Shown here one piece after another: positions 28,242-36,929 of a stretch of DNA of 64,000 bases. Under the pieces are notes generated by a model. That model made no database searches. It had not been told where the DNA came from and saw only the letters and a program-made list of their open reading frames with translations. The stretch's first letter is position 1; every line of letters begins with the position of its first letter. A program made the position numbers and the translations under genes. The stretch is from Bradyrhizobium cosmicum (lineage in GTDB: Bacteria; Pseudomonadota; Alphaproteobacteria; Rhizobiales; Xanthobacteraceae), in NCBI RefSeq assembly GCF_007290395.2, contig NZ_CP041656.2:4030001-4094000 (forward strand), given 5' to 3'.

Positions 28242-29462
28242 TTAACGCCGATTGGCGAGCGGAACCACGTTGTGCAACGTTTCGATGCCGCTTTCAAGGA
28301 AGCGGCGCACGCCGCGGGCGGCCTGCCTGATCCGTTGCTCGTTTTCCACCATGGCGATGCGGACATATCCTTCACCATGCTCGCCGAAACCGACGCCGGG
28401 CGAGACCGCGACCCCGGATTTCTCGACCAGAAGGGTTGCGAACTGCATGCTGCCGACGCTGCGGAAGGCCTCCGGCAGCGGCACCCAGGCGAACATCGAA
28501 GCCTCCGGCGGCGGAATCTCCCAGCCGGCGCGCCCGAACGATTCTACCAGCGCGTCGCGGCGCTTGCGGTAAGTGTCGCGCATCTCCCTGATGCAATCGT
28601 CGGGGCCGTTCAGCGCGGCGGTCGCGGCAACCTGCACCGGCGTGAAGGCACCGTAGTCGAGATAGGATTTGACGCGGGCAAGAGCTGCGATCACGCGCTC
28701 ATTGCCGACCGCAAAGCCCATGCGCCAGCCGGCCATCGAATAGGTCTTCGACATCGAGGTGAACTCGACGGCGACATCGATCGCGCCCGGCACCTGGAGC
28801 ACCGAGGGCGGCGGGTTGCTCTCGTCGAAATAGACCTCGGCATAAGCGAGATCGGACAGGATCAGGATCTCGTGCTTCTTCGCGAAGGCGACGAGATCCT
28901 TGTAGAAGTCGAGGCTCGCAACATAGGCGGTCGGGTTCGAGGGATAGCAGACGACCAGTGCCAGCGGCTTCGGGATCGAATGCACGATCGCCCGCTCCGC
29001 CGCCTCGAAGAACTGCGGCGTCGGCTCAGAGGGCACCGAGCGGATGACGCCGCCAGCCATCAGGAAGCCGAAGGCATGAATCGGGTAGCTCGGGTTCGGA
29101 CACAGGATGACATCGCCGGGCGCGGTGATCGCCTGCGCCACGTTGGCAAACCCCTCCTTCGAGCCGAGTGTCGCCACCACCTGGGTGTCGGGATTGAGCT
29201 TCACGCCAAAGCGGCGGTCGTAGTATCCGGCTTGCGCCTTGCGCAGGCCGTTGATGCCGCGGGAGGCCGAGTAGCGGTCGGTGCGCGGCTTGCCGAGCGT
29301 CTCCTTGAGCTTCTCCAGCACATGTGGCGGGGCCGGCAGATCCGGATTGCCCATGCCGAGGTCGATGATATCGGCGCCTGCATTCCGCGCGGCCGCCTTG
29401 GCCCGGTTGACCTGCTCGAACACGTAAGGCGGAAGGCGGCGGATGCGGTAAAATTCTTCCAT
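28242..29462 (-). CDS. Class I PLP aminotransferase (alanine or LL-diaminopimelate aminotransferase type)
   Basis: Protein of 406 residues, fold type I. The PLP lysine is in SMSKTYSMAGWRMGF, with YPSNPTAYVAS and LSDLAYAEVYFD as other cofactor contacts. It begins MEEFYRIRRLPPYVFEQVN, typical of the group annotated as LL-diaminopimelate or alanine aminotransferase. Placement before hom suggests a role in the aspartate/lysine/threonine branch, but specificity needs assay. I used the ATG at 29462, where conserved sequence starts; the frame is open to 29552 with no matching residues. Confidence 0.88.
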   Translation of the reverse strand: MEEFYRIRRLPPYVFEQVNRAKAAARNAGADIIDLGMGNPDLPAPPHVLEKLKETLGKPRTDRYSASRGINGLRKAQAGYYDRRFGVKLNPDTQVVATLGSKEGFANVAQAITAPGDVILCPNPSYPIHAFGFLMAGGVIRSVPSEPTPQFFEAAERAIVHSIPKPLALVVCYPSNPTAYVASLDFYKDLVAFAKKHEILILSDLAYAEVYFDESNPPPSVLQVPGAIDVAVEFTSMSKTYSMAGWRMGFAVGNERVIAALARVKSYLDYGAFTPVQVAATAALNGPDDCIREMRDTYRKRRDALVESFGRAGWEIPPPEASMFAWVPLPEAFRSVGSMQFATLLVEKSGVAVSPGVGFGEHGEGYVRIAMVENEQRIRQAARGVRRFLESGIETLHNVVPLANRR

Positions 29463-29677
29463 GGCTCTCTGGGCTCCGGGCAACCGGTCAAGACAGAATC
29501 GACAGGCAATGAGGCGGATCGGAAAGGCTACTGCTCCTCGCGCAAAACTCACTCAAGATCAAATACTTGGAGTGATTTTCGGCGACAAGGGCTGAACACC
29601 TTCGCCCTGACTCTCGGCTGATTTGAAGTCTTTTTAGCACGGCGCGGCGGGGGCGCCAGCGATTACCTTGCGCTGCC

Positions 29678-29953
29678 TCATTTGGCGTCTTTGGCAGCGA
29701 CGGCCTGGCGGTCGCGTGCAGCTGCAAGCTCTGCCTCGATCTTGGCGCGCTGGTCCGGCGGGATGACCGCCTGATCACGATCCGGCGGCAGATCATGGAC
29801 CGGGAGGTAGCTGCTGGGCTCTCGGGGATGGGCTTGCGCATCCGCGGGGGTCATGTCCGCGAGCTGGCTCGAGCAGCCGCCCAGGGCAAACGCCATCAGC
29901 AGCAGCGCGCCGCCAATCGGCAGCTTCCTTTGCAGGTCCCTCAACGCCAACAC
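29678..29953 (-). CDS. Small putative lipoprotein, unknown function
   Basis: 91 residues. The hydrophobic N terminus ends in FALGGC-SSQ, a good lipobox, so the mature protein is about 65 residues. It is Pro/Asp/Ala rich (HLP-DRDQAVIPPDQRAK) with a short C-terminal helix. The GTG start at 29953 has no clear ribosome-binding site. It lies between the aminotransferase and phaC and faces away from phaC. No function is known to me. Confidence 0.7.
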   Translation of the reverse strand: MLALRDLQRKLPIGGALLLMAFALGGCSSQLADMTPADAQAHPREPSSYLPVHDLPPDRDQAVIPPDQRAKIEAELAAARDRQAVAAKDAK

Positions 29954-30095
29954 CTGGGAAATCCCCTACTCGTCCCAATGCAAGGCTGCCGGGAGCTTAA
30001 CCCACCAACCTGCCCAAGCTCAAACCATTGCTGCCCACAAATGGTACGAGCGAGAAAACGTCCAAGGCCCACTGCCGAGAGAAGTGCACCTCGAT

Positions 30096-30123
30096 TGTGA
30101 CAAAAGCATGAGGCTTTGTCGCA
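30096..30123. promoter_or_regulatory. Inverted repeat upstream of phaC
   Basis: Arms tgtgacaaa (30096-30104) and tttgtcgca (30115-30123) pair at 8 of 9 positions with a 10-base spacer. The repeat lies about 85 bases before the phaC start, in the divergent region shared with the lipoprotein gene. It could be an operator or a transcript stem. Confidence 0.35.
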
Positions 30124-30208
30124 GTGCAGCACATCTTGGAGCGTGTTTAACGTCAAACATGCGAGCTTCGCGGTGACGAATACGGAATGAATCGTTACTG
30201 TTCTGCCC

Positions 30209-32017
30209 ATGAGCACCGCCACGACCGACACGCCCAAATCCGAGACGAAGTTCGATGCGGAAGCCTTCGCGATGAATGTCGCGCGGGCGATGGAGAGCGG
30301 CGGCAAGGCGCTTGCCGCTTACCTCAAGCCGCGCGAGAGCGGCGAGGTGCAGGATCGTCCGCCGGCCGAGCTCACCGAGGTCGTGAAGACCTTCACGTCG
30401 GTCGCCGAATACTGGCTGTCGGATACCTCGCGCTCGTCCGATCTGCAGACCAAACTCGCCAAGGACTATCTCGACCTCTGGGGCTCGGCGGCCCGCCGCA
30501 TGGCCGGTCAGGACGCCCCACCCGCGATCGCCCCCTCGCCGCGCGACAAGCGCTTTGCCGACCCGGAATGGAAGTCGAACCAGTTCTTCGATTTCGTGAT
30601 GCAGCTCTATCTGCTCACGACCAAATGGGCGCAGGAACTGGTGCGCGACGCCGATGGGCTCGATCCGCAGACCCGCCGCAAGGCGGAGTTCTACATGCAG
30701 CAGCTCACCAACGCGCTGTCGCCGTCCAACTTCGTGCTGACCAATCCGGAAGTGCTGCGCGAGACCGTGGCGAGCAGCGGCGAGAACCTCGCACGCGGCC
30801 TGAAGATGCTGGCCGAGGATATCGCCGCCGGCAAGGGCATGCTGAAGATCCGCCAGTCCGATCCGGACAATCTGGTCGTCGGCGTCAACATGGCGACGAC
30901 GCCGGGCAAGGTGATCTACCAGAACGAGATGATGCAGCTGATCCAGTACTCTCCGGCCACGGAGACCGTGCTGCGCACGCCGCTGCTGATCGTGCCGCCC
31001 TGGATCAACAAGTTCTACATCCTCGATCTCAAGCCGGAGAAATCCTACATCAAGTGGTGCGTCGACCAGGGCATCACCGTGTTCGTGATCTCATGGGTCA
31101 ATCCCGACAAACGGCTCGGCAACAAGAGCTGGGAAGACTACATGAAGGAGGGCCCGCTCGCGGCGATGGACGTGATCGAGAAGATCACCGGCGAGATGAA
31201 GGTGCACACCGCCGGCTATTGCGTCGGCGGCACCATGCTCGCGACCACGCTGGCCTGGCTCGCCGAGAAGCGTCGCCAGCGCGTGTCGTCCGCGACGTTC
31301 TTTGCAGCCCAGGTCGACTTCACCCATGCCGGCGACCTCCTCGTGTTCGTCGACGAGGAGCAGATCGCGTCCCTCGAGCAGGACATGAAGGCGGCCGGCG
31401 TGCTCGAAGGCTCGAAGATGGCGATGGCCTTCAACATGCTGCGCTCCAACGACCTGATCTGGTCCTACGTCGTCAGCAACTATCTGAAGGGCAAGCAGCC
31501 GAGCGCGTTCGACCTGCTGCACTGGAATTCGGATGCGACGCGCATGACCGCGTCGAACCATTCCTATTACCTGCGCAACTGCTATCTGGAGAACCGGCTG
31601 TCGACCGGCACGATGGTGCTCGACAACACCCTGCTCGATCTCTCCAAGGTCAAGGTTCCCGTCTACAACCTCGCCACCCGCGAGGACCACATCGCGCCGG
31701 CCGAGTCCGTGCTGTACGGTTCACAGTTCTTCGGCGGCCCGGTGAAATATGTGCTGTCGGGTTCGGGCCACATCGCCGGCGTCGTCAACCCGCCGGCCTC
31801 GAACAAATACCAGTACTGGACCAACGACAACATCAAGGACGTCACCGTCGCCGAGTGGATGAAGGGCGCGGTGGAGCACAAGGGATCGTGGTGGCCGGAC
31901 TGGCGGCAATGGCTGGGCGAACTCGATCCCGAGGAAGTTCCGGCGCGCAGCGTCGGCAGCGACGCGCTGCCTCCGATCGAGGACGCACCCGGCAGCTATG
32001 TCAGGGTTCGCGCGTAG
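30209..32017 (+). CDS. phaC: Class I polyhydroxyalkanoate synthase
   Basis: Protein of 602 residues. The lipase-box-like GYCVGGT carries the catalytic Cys338; Asp493 (ATREDHIAP) and His521 (SGSGHIAGVVNPP) complete the triad. VPPWINKFYILDLKPEKSY is the conserved PHA synthase block. It polymerises (R)-3-hydroxybutyryl-CoA and similar short-chain monomers into storage granules. The N-terminal domain of about 200 residues is the usual class I type. phaA, phaB and phaR are not in this window. An inverted repeat lies upstream. The ribosome-binding site is weak. Confidence 0.96.
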   Translation: MSTATTDTPKSETKFDAEAFAMNVARAMESGGKALAAYLKPRESGEVQDRPPAELTEVVKTFTSVAEYWLSDTSRSSDLQTKLAKDYLDLWGSAARRMAGQDAPPAIAPSPRDKRFADPEWKSNQFFDFVMQLYLLTTKWAQELVRDADGLDPQTRRKAEFYMQQLTNALSPSNFVLTNPEVLRETVASSGENLARGLKMLAEDIAAGKGMLKIRQSDPDNLVVGVNMATTPGKVIYQNEMMQLIQYSPATETVLRTPLLIVPPWINKFYILDLKPEKSYIKWCVDQGITVFVISWVNPDKRLGNKSWEDYMKEGPLAAMDVIEKITGEMKVHTAGYCVGGTMLATTLAWLAEKRRQRVSSATFFAAQVDFTHAGDLLVFVDEEQIASLEQDMKAAGVLEGSKMAMAFNMLRSNDLIWSYVVSNYLKGKQPSAFDLLHWNSDATRMTASNHSYYLRNCYLENRLSTGTMVLDNTLLDLSKVKVPVYNLATREDHIAPAESVLYGSQFFGGPVKYVLSGSGHIAGVVNPPASNKYQYWTNDNIKDVTVAEWMKGAVEHKGSWWPDWRQWLGELDPEEVPARSVGSDALPPIEDAPGSYVRVRA

Positions 32018-32102
32018 CGGAAACTTCCTTGCGCATGGCGCAATCTTGCGCGCTTACGTATAAGCTCACTTTCAGCACGGCGACGACAGAGGGGACCGGA
32101 CT

Positions 32103-32501
32103 ATGACGCGTGAATTGTTCTGGCTGACATTGACGGTGATCCTGACTGGAATCCTCTGGATTCCCTACACCATCAACCGCTGCCAGATTCGGGGGCTGAG
32201 TGGCGCGATGGCCAATCCCTCGCGTGGCGACAAGCCGCAGTCGGAGTGGGCCAACCGCCTGATGTTCGCGCACGACAACGCGGTCGAGAACCTCGTGCTG
32301 TTCGCGCCGCTGGTCCTGATCCTGAACGCGATCGACTATTCCACGAAATGGACCGTGCTCGCCTGCGCCGTCTATTTCTGGTCACGCGTGGCGCATCTGA
32401 TCGTCTACGCGCTCGGGATTCCGGTGTTCCGGACGCTGGCTTTCACCGTCGGCTTCCTCGCCCAGGCGGTGCTGGCACTGGCGATCTTCAAGGTGTTCTA
32501 G
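32103..32501 (+). CDS. MAPEG-family small membrane protein
   Basis: 132 residues with four predicted membrane helices: LFWLTLTVILTGILWIPYT, LVLFAPLVLILNAI, TVLACAVYFWSRVAHLIVYALG and TLAFTVGFLAQAVLALAIF. The pattern and the HDNAVENLVLFAPL motif match bacterial MAPEG proteins, some of which have glutathione transferase or peroxidase activity. GAGGGG precedes the ATG at 32103. It is convergent with the methyltransferase gene. Confidence 0.88.
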   Translation: MTRELFWLTLTVILTGILWIPYTINRCQIRGLSGAMANPSRGDKPQSEWANRLMFAHDNAVENLVLFAPLVLILNAIDYSTKWTVLACAVYFWSRVAHLIVYALGIPVFRTLAFTVGFLAQAVLALAIFKVF

Positions 32502-32504
32502 CGA

Positions 32505-33110
32505 TCAGGCTTTGCGAACGACGACATTCAGCATGTTGGCTGGCGTCTGGTCGAAGCTCTGGATCACTGAGGTCTCGGACGACAGCGTGATCCACGGCCC
32601 CGCGCTGGCATAGGTCGCATCTAGCCATTCGGGCGAGACGTAGCTGTAGTAGCGCCCGAGGCTGTCGCGGCCGTCGCTCTCGCCCATCTTGTAGCTCGCA
32701 TAGAACACGCCTGATGGTTTCAGCGCGCGATGAATTCGCCCGAGGATACCGGCGAGTTCGTCGCGCGGCACATGCAGCAGACAGGCGCTTGCCCAGACGC
32801 CGTCGTAGGCCTCGTGCGCCTCAAGCTGGTCGAACCGCATCGCCTCGACCGGATGACCGAGCCGCTGTGACGCGATCTCCGCCATTTCGGGCGAGCCATC
32901 GGTCGCACGCACCGAAAACCCTTCGGCCAGCATCACCGCGGAATGATTGCCGGCCCCGCAGCCGAGTTCGAGGATCGCGCCGCCTGGCGGCAGCAGGGCC
33001 AGAAAGCCACGCAGCCGCGTCGAGGGCGCCTTCGCCCAATCCGCGTAGGACTGGGCGTTGCTCCGATAGAATTGCAGGGTCGCTTCGTCCACCGCAGTAC
33101 CTCGTGTCAT
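32505..33110 (-). CDS. Class I SAM-dependent methyltransferase
   Basis: About 201 residues. Motif I is ILELGCGAGNHSAVML, followed by RATDGSPEMAEIASQRLG and a post-I region DGVWASACLLHVPRDEL, the Methyltransf_11/25 pattern. The substrate is unknown. The ATG at 33110 overlaps the argC stop in an ATGA, so the two are translationally coupled. Coupling to an arginine biosynthesis gene is unusual and may give only shared expression. Confidence 0.86.
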   Translation of the reverse strand: MTRGTAVDEATLQFYRSNAQSYADWAKAPSTRLRGFLALLPPGGAILELGCGAGNHSAVMLAEGFSVRATDGSPEMAEIASQRLGHPVEAMRFDQLEAHEAYDGVWASACLLHVPRDELAGILGRIHRALKPSGVFYASYKMGESDGRDSLGRYYSYVSPEWLDATYASAGPWITLSSETSVIQSFDQTPANMLNVVVRKA

Positions 33111-34153
33111 GGAAACAGCGCGATCTGCTCCAGCCCCGCCGTCTCGGCAAGCCCGAACATCAGGTTCATGTTCTGGATCGCCTGCCCGGCCGAGCCCTTC
33201 ACCAGATTGTCGAGCGTGGAAATCACGATCGCCCGGTTCTTGATACGATCGGCGACGACGCCGATCTGCACATAGTTGGAGCCGCGCACATTCTGGGTCT
33301 GCGGCAGCACGCCCTTGCTGGCGACATGCACGAAGGGCTCGTTGGCATAAGCCTGTTCCAACGCGGTTCGCAGATCGTCCGGCGTCGCGCCGTTGAGCTT
33401 GACGTAGGACGTGCACAGTTCGCCGCGCGCCATCGGAATCAGATGCGGCGTGAAGTTGATCGTCACCGCGGAACCGGCGGCGACGCCGATCTCCTGCTCG
33501 ATCTCGGGCGCGTGCCGGTGGGTGCCGACCGAATAGGGCGACAGCCCCTCGCCCGCCTCGCTGAACAACGTGTTCTGCTTCAGCCCGCGGCCGGCGCCGG
33601 TGACGCCCGATTTCGCGTCGATGATGATGTCGTCGATATCGATCAGTTTGGCCTTCGCGAGCGGCACCAGCGCGAGCAGCGCCGCCGTGGGATAGCAGCC
33701 GGGACAGGCGACCAGCCGCGCCGAAATGATCTTCTCGCGATAGAATTCGGTCAGGCCATAGACCGCTTCGTCCTGCAATTCGAGCGCCCGGTGCTCGTGG
33801 CCATACCATTGGGCGTAGGTGTTCTTGTCCCGCAGCCTGAAATCGGCGGACATGTCGAGGACCTTGATCTTGGGATTTGCCTTGAGGACCGAGGCGATGA
33901 TCTCCTGCGTGGTGCCGTGCGGCAGCCCGCAGAACACCGCATCGAGCTTGCTCCAGTCGACCTTTTCCCATTCCACGAGTTTCGGCAGGTCCAGCATGAA
34001 GAAATGCGGAAACACCTCGCCCATCGACTTGCCGGCGTGGGTGTTGGCGGTGAGTGCGATGATCTCGGCATTCGGGTGCCGCGCCAACAGGCGCACCGCA
34101 TCGGCGCCGGTGTAACCGGAGGCGCCGAGAATGCCGATCTTCTTCGAGCTCAT
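33107..34153 (-). CDS. argC: N-acetyl-gamma-glutamyl-phosphate reductase, type 1 (ArgC)
   Basis: About 348 residues. ILGASGYTGADAVRLL binds NADPH, VACPGCYPTAALL holds the catalytic Cys, and HAPEIEQEIG the catalytic His. The length and order are those of type 1 ArgC, which reduces N-acetylglutamyl phosphate in arginine synthesis. A GTG at 34156 is directly before the ATG at 34153. It is followed by the type 2 homologue 100 bases upstream on the strand and by the methyltransferase with a 4-base overlap downstream. Confidence 0.95.
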   Translation of the reverse strand: MSSKKIGILGASGYTGADAVRLLARHPNAEIIALTANTHAGKSMGEVFPHFFMLDLPKLVEWEKVDWSKLDAVFCGLPHGTTQEIIASVLKANPKIKVLDMSADFRLRDKNTYAQWYGHEHRALELQDEAVYGLTEFYREKIISARLVACPGCYPTAALLALVPLAKAKLIDIDDIIIDAKSGVTGAGRGLKQNTLFSEAGEGLSPYSVGTHRHAPEIEQEIGVAAGSAVTINFTPHLIPMARGELCTSYVKLNGATPDDLRTALEQAYANEPFVHVASKGVLPQTQNVRGSNYVQIGVVADRIKNRAIVISTLDNLVKGSAGQAIQNMNLMFGLAETAGLEQIALFP

Positions 34154-34253
34154 CACGCGTACCTTTCAGGCGTCATTTGATGGTCTTGCCGGGGTCAAAA
34201 GTTGCTGCGTCGCCTCGTCCAACGGATTGGCCGTGCGCGCGACGCTTGATCGG

Positions 34254-35237
34254 CTACTGGTCGGCAAGGCCGAGCATCAGCCGCATGTTCTGCACGGCCG
34301 CGCCCGAGGCGCCCTTGCCGAGATTGTCGAGCCGGGCGACCAGCACGGCCTGGTGGTGCTTGTCGCTGGCGAAAACGTAGAGCTCGAGCTGATTGGTGTC
34401 GTTCAGCGCCTCCGGCTCGATCCGGCCGCCTTTGGTTGCGTCGTTCTGGAGCGGCATCGCCGAGACGTATGTCGAGCCGGCGTAACGCTTGGCCAGCGCG
34501 GCTTGCAGGTCCGCGCCTGTCGGCTTGCCCGGCAGCGTGTCGAGCTGGAGCGGGATCGAGACCAGCATGCCCTGCCGGTAGTTGCCGACCGACGGGACGA
34601 AGATCGGCCGCTGCGTCAGGTTCGAATAGAGCTGCATCTCCGGCAGATGCTTGTGCTCGAAGCCGAGGCCGTAGAGTTCGAAGGACGGCGCGCTGCCGTC
34701 TTCAAAGCTTGCGATCATGGACTTGCCGCCGCCGGAATAGCCGCTCACCGCATTGACGGTGACGGGATAGTCTGATTGCAGCAGGCCGGCATCGACGATC
34801 GGCCGCAGCAATGCGATCGCGCCGGTCGGATAACAGCCGGGATTGGAAACCTTTTTCGCGGCCTTGATCTTGCCGGCCTGGTCCGGGGTCAACTCGGGAA
34901 AGCCGTAAGCCCAGTCGGGCGCGACCCGGTAGGCGGTCGAGGCGTCCAACACCTTCGGGCCGGAGGTGCCCATGCTGTCGATCAGCGCGACCGTTTCCTT
35001 GGCGGCGTCGTCCGGCAGGCAGAGGATGACGAGATCCACCTCCTCCATCAGCGCCTTCTTGGCCGCGGGATCCTTGCGCTTGTCGTCGGGAATCGTCTTC
35101 ACAGCGACGTCACCCTGCAGCTTCAGCCGCTCGTTGATGCCGAGGCCGGTGGTGCCGGAGCCGCCATCGACGAAGACGGTGGCGGGCTTCTTCGCCGTGC
35201 CGGCGGTCGGGGCTTTCGTGGTCTCAGCAACGCTCAT
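34254..35237 (-). CDS. argC: N-acetyl-gamma-glutamyl-phosphate reductase, type 2 (ArgC)
   Basis: 327 residues. VFVDGGSGTTGLGINERL is the NADP loop and VSNPGCYPTGAIALLRP the catalytic Cys site. It is clearly related to but distinct from the type 1 protein next door, with low similarity outside the active site. An N-terminal Thr/Ala-rich extension of about 18 residues precedes the conserved part. It overlaps the upstream PaiB-like gene by 4 bases. Having both enzyme types side by side is uncommon; one may serve arginine and the other a related acyl-phosphate, or one may be redundant. Confidence 0.93.
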   Translation of the reverse strand: MSVAETTKAPTAGTAKKPATVFVDGGSGTTGLGINERLKLQGDVAVKTIPDDKRKDPAAKKALMEEVDLVILCLPDDAAKETVALIDSMGTSGPKVLDASTAYRVAPDWAYGFPELTPDQAGKIKAAKKVSNPGCYPTGAIALLRPIVDAGLLQSDYPVTVNAVSGYSGGGKSMIASFEDGSAPSFELYGLGFEHKHLPEMQLYSNLTQRPIFVPSVGNYRQGMLVSIPLQLDTLPGKPTGADLQAALAKRYAGSTYVSAMPLQNDATKGGRIEPEALNDTNQLELYVFASDKHHQAVLVARLDNLGKGASGAAVQNMRLMLGLADQ

Positions 35238-35902
35238 GGCACGCTCCTTTCGAGCTTGTTGGTCTCGTCCGCGAAGGCCTCCGGCCTCACGTCCTGCATC
35301 AATTGCGCGATCTCTCTGGCGTCGGCGGCAGGCTGCGCACCGAGCGCGTTGGCGATCGCGGTGTAGTCAGCATCAGACTTGTGCTGGTTGAGCTTGAAGC
35401 TGCCTTCGACCTCTTCAACCGTCATCACCAAGCCCACGATCCCCTTCTTCAGCGCCTCGAGACGTCCGGCTGTCATCTTGCCCGACGTCCACGGCTTCTT
35501 CGGCAAGAGCCAGCTCTCGAACTTGTCGCTGAGCGTGTCGATCTGCGTCGCCAGCTCATCGTCCGACAACAGCTTCACCGGCCCGGTCAGATGGACCGAC
35601 TGGTACAGCCAGGTCGGCACCTGATCCGGCGAGACGTACCAGTCGGGCGACACATAGGCATCGGGGCCATTGACCGCGAGCAGCCAGGACGTCGTCCCGT
35701 CCGCAAGCTTTAGCAGCGGATTGTGACGGGCGACATGAAAGGCGGCCTGCGGCGTGCCGTCATCGGCATAGGTCAGGTAGAACGGCAGCGGCGAGGCGAT
35801 GGGCTTGTGGCCGTCAAAGGCGCACATGGTGCCGAAGCCGCGCTCCTCGGCGAATTTCAGGCTCGCGGCGCGGTCCGGCTTGAAAAAGGGTGGCGTGTAC
35901 AT
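35234..35902 (-). CDS. PaiB-like FMN-binding protein
   Basis: 222 residues. The start (MYTPPFFKPDRAASLKFAEE) and SPLPFYLTYADD, AAFHVARHNPLLK, and VTVEEVEGSFKLNQHK-type segments are those of the PaiB/FMN-binding negative regulator family (PF04299). These bind flavin in a split-barrel and, in Bacillus, repress sporulation and degradative genes; in proteobacteria the role is unclear. AGGAG lies 6 bases before the ATG. The stop overlaps the following argC start by 4 bases, so it is coupled to arginine synthesis. Confidence 0.88.
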   Translation of the reverse strand: MYTPPFFKPDRAASLKFAEERGFGTMCAFDGHKPIASPLPFYLTYADDGTPQAAFHVARHNPLLKLADGTTSWLLAVNGPDAYVSPDWYVSPDQVPTWLYQSVHLTGPVKLLSDDELATQIDTLSDKFESWLLPKKPWTSGKMTAGRLEALKKGIVGLVMTVEEVEGSFKLNQHKSDADYTAIANALGAQPAADAREIAQLMQDVRPEAFADETNKLERSVP

Positions 35903-36127
35903 CGTGGTCTCCTGCTGGGCTCCTTGGGGGGCCGCCGGATCAGATCGCGCTGACAGGAGAGAGAATGCCGCGGATCGGGTCCAGCGGCAAAGACGATGAT
36001 CTCAAACGCGATCGACCGCCCAAACCGCTAAAGAGCGGCGGCGGCGACGGGCGAACAGAATGGTCGCGGCGTTGATCATGGCGCGCGGCTATACGGCCAG
36101 TCTCGGTTCCCGTCAAGGTTCAAGGCG

Positions 36128-36658
36128 TCAGATCACCCGCCAGATCCATTCCATGACCTTCGCGATGACGTCGCCGAACAGCAGCAGCGCCGCCGACCAG
36201 ATCAGGGCCGAGATGAAATTGGCCGCCTGGAAGCTCCAATAGGGCATCTCGAAAATGCCGGCCGCCAGCGGCACCGAGGCGCGCAACGGGCCGAAGAATC
36301 GGCCGATGAAGATACTGGGCACGCCCCAGCTGCGCACGAAGGCCTCGCCCCTCGGCAGGATTTCCGGATAGCGCGAGAGCGGCCACATCTGCGCAACCTT
36401 CTCCTTGTAGCGATAGCCGAACCAGTAGGAGACCCAGTCGCCCAGCGCGGCGCCAAGCCCGCCGGCAATCCAGACGGGGTAGAAGCTGATGCCGCTGGCG
36501 CCGATCAGCGCGCCGATGGCGACCAGAGCCCCCCAGGCCGGGATCAGCAGCGAGATGAACGCCAGTGACTCCCCGAACGCCAGCAGGAACACGACCGGAG
36601 CCGCCCAAGCCTGGTGAGCACGCACGAAGTCGGCCAGCGCGTGCGCAAACTGCTCCAT
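36128..36658 (-). CDS. DedA-family membrane protein
   Basis: 176 residues with the DedA/SNARE-associated pattern: FGESLAFISLLIPAWG near the N terminus, then GAALGDWVSYWFGYRY, VPSIFIGRFFGPLRASVPLAAG and a C-terminal helix. DedA proteins are inner-membrane lipid transporters or scramblases linked to undecaprenyl-phosphate recycling and envelope stability. I chose ATG 36658, where the conserved helix begins, over 36685. It is divergent from parE and has no operon partner. Confidence 0.9.
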   Translation of the reverse strand: MEQFAHALADFVRAHQAWAAPVVFLLAFGESLAFISLLIPAWGALVAIGALIGASGISFYPVWIAGGLGAALGDWVSYWFGYRYKEKVAQMWPLSRYPEILPRGEAFVRSWGVPSIFIGRFFGPLRASVPLAAGIFEMPYWSFQAANFISALIWSAALLLFGDVIAKVMEWIWRVI

Positions 36659-36724
36659 TCCAGATCGCCTTCCCCGCCCCGTCACAGTCCCGTCAGATAA
36701 AAAGACTGGTAAGCCAAGGGCTTG

Positions 36725-36741
36725 TGTGACATCAAGTCACA
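36725..36741. promoter_or_regulatory. TGTGAC-N5-GTCACA palindrome between dedA-like gene and parE
   Basis: A 17-base palindrome (arms 36725-36730 and 36736-36741) in the divergent region. It resembles a CRP/FNR-superfamily site but with 7 instead of 6 bases between the TGTGA/TCACA halves. The regulator is not identified. Confidence 0.35.
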
Positions 36742-36929
36742 AAGACCGGCCCGGACCGGCCCGAGGTGTCAAATTGCCGGGAAGTGCTGGGCCTCCGGCG
36801 TAAAATCGCCGGCATTGCTCCCCAACCAGACCCGCCCGGCCGAGCTGCGGTGACCTTTCCGGGCCAGCCGTGCCATAGTCGGCCGAACCGATTCGCCGCC
36901 TGCGCGGCCTTCAAAGCACATCAGAATAC

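Noticed and set aside
30187..32106. 639-codon plus-strand frame over phaC
   Set aside because: Same strand as phaC but a different frame; composition is Arg/Gly/Asp-heavy noise, while the phaC frame has all catalytic residues.
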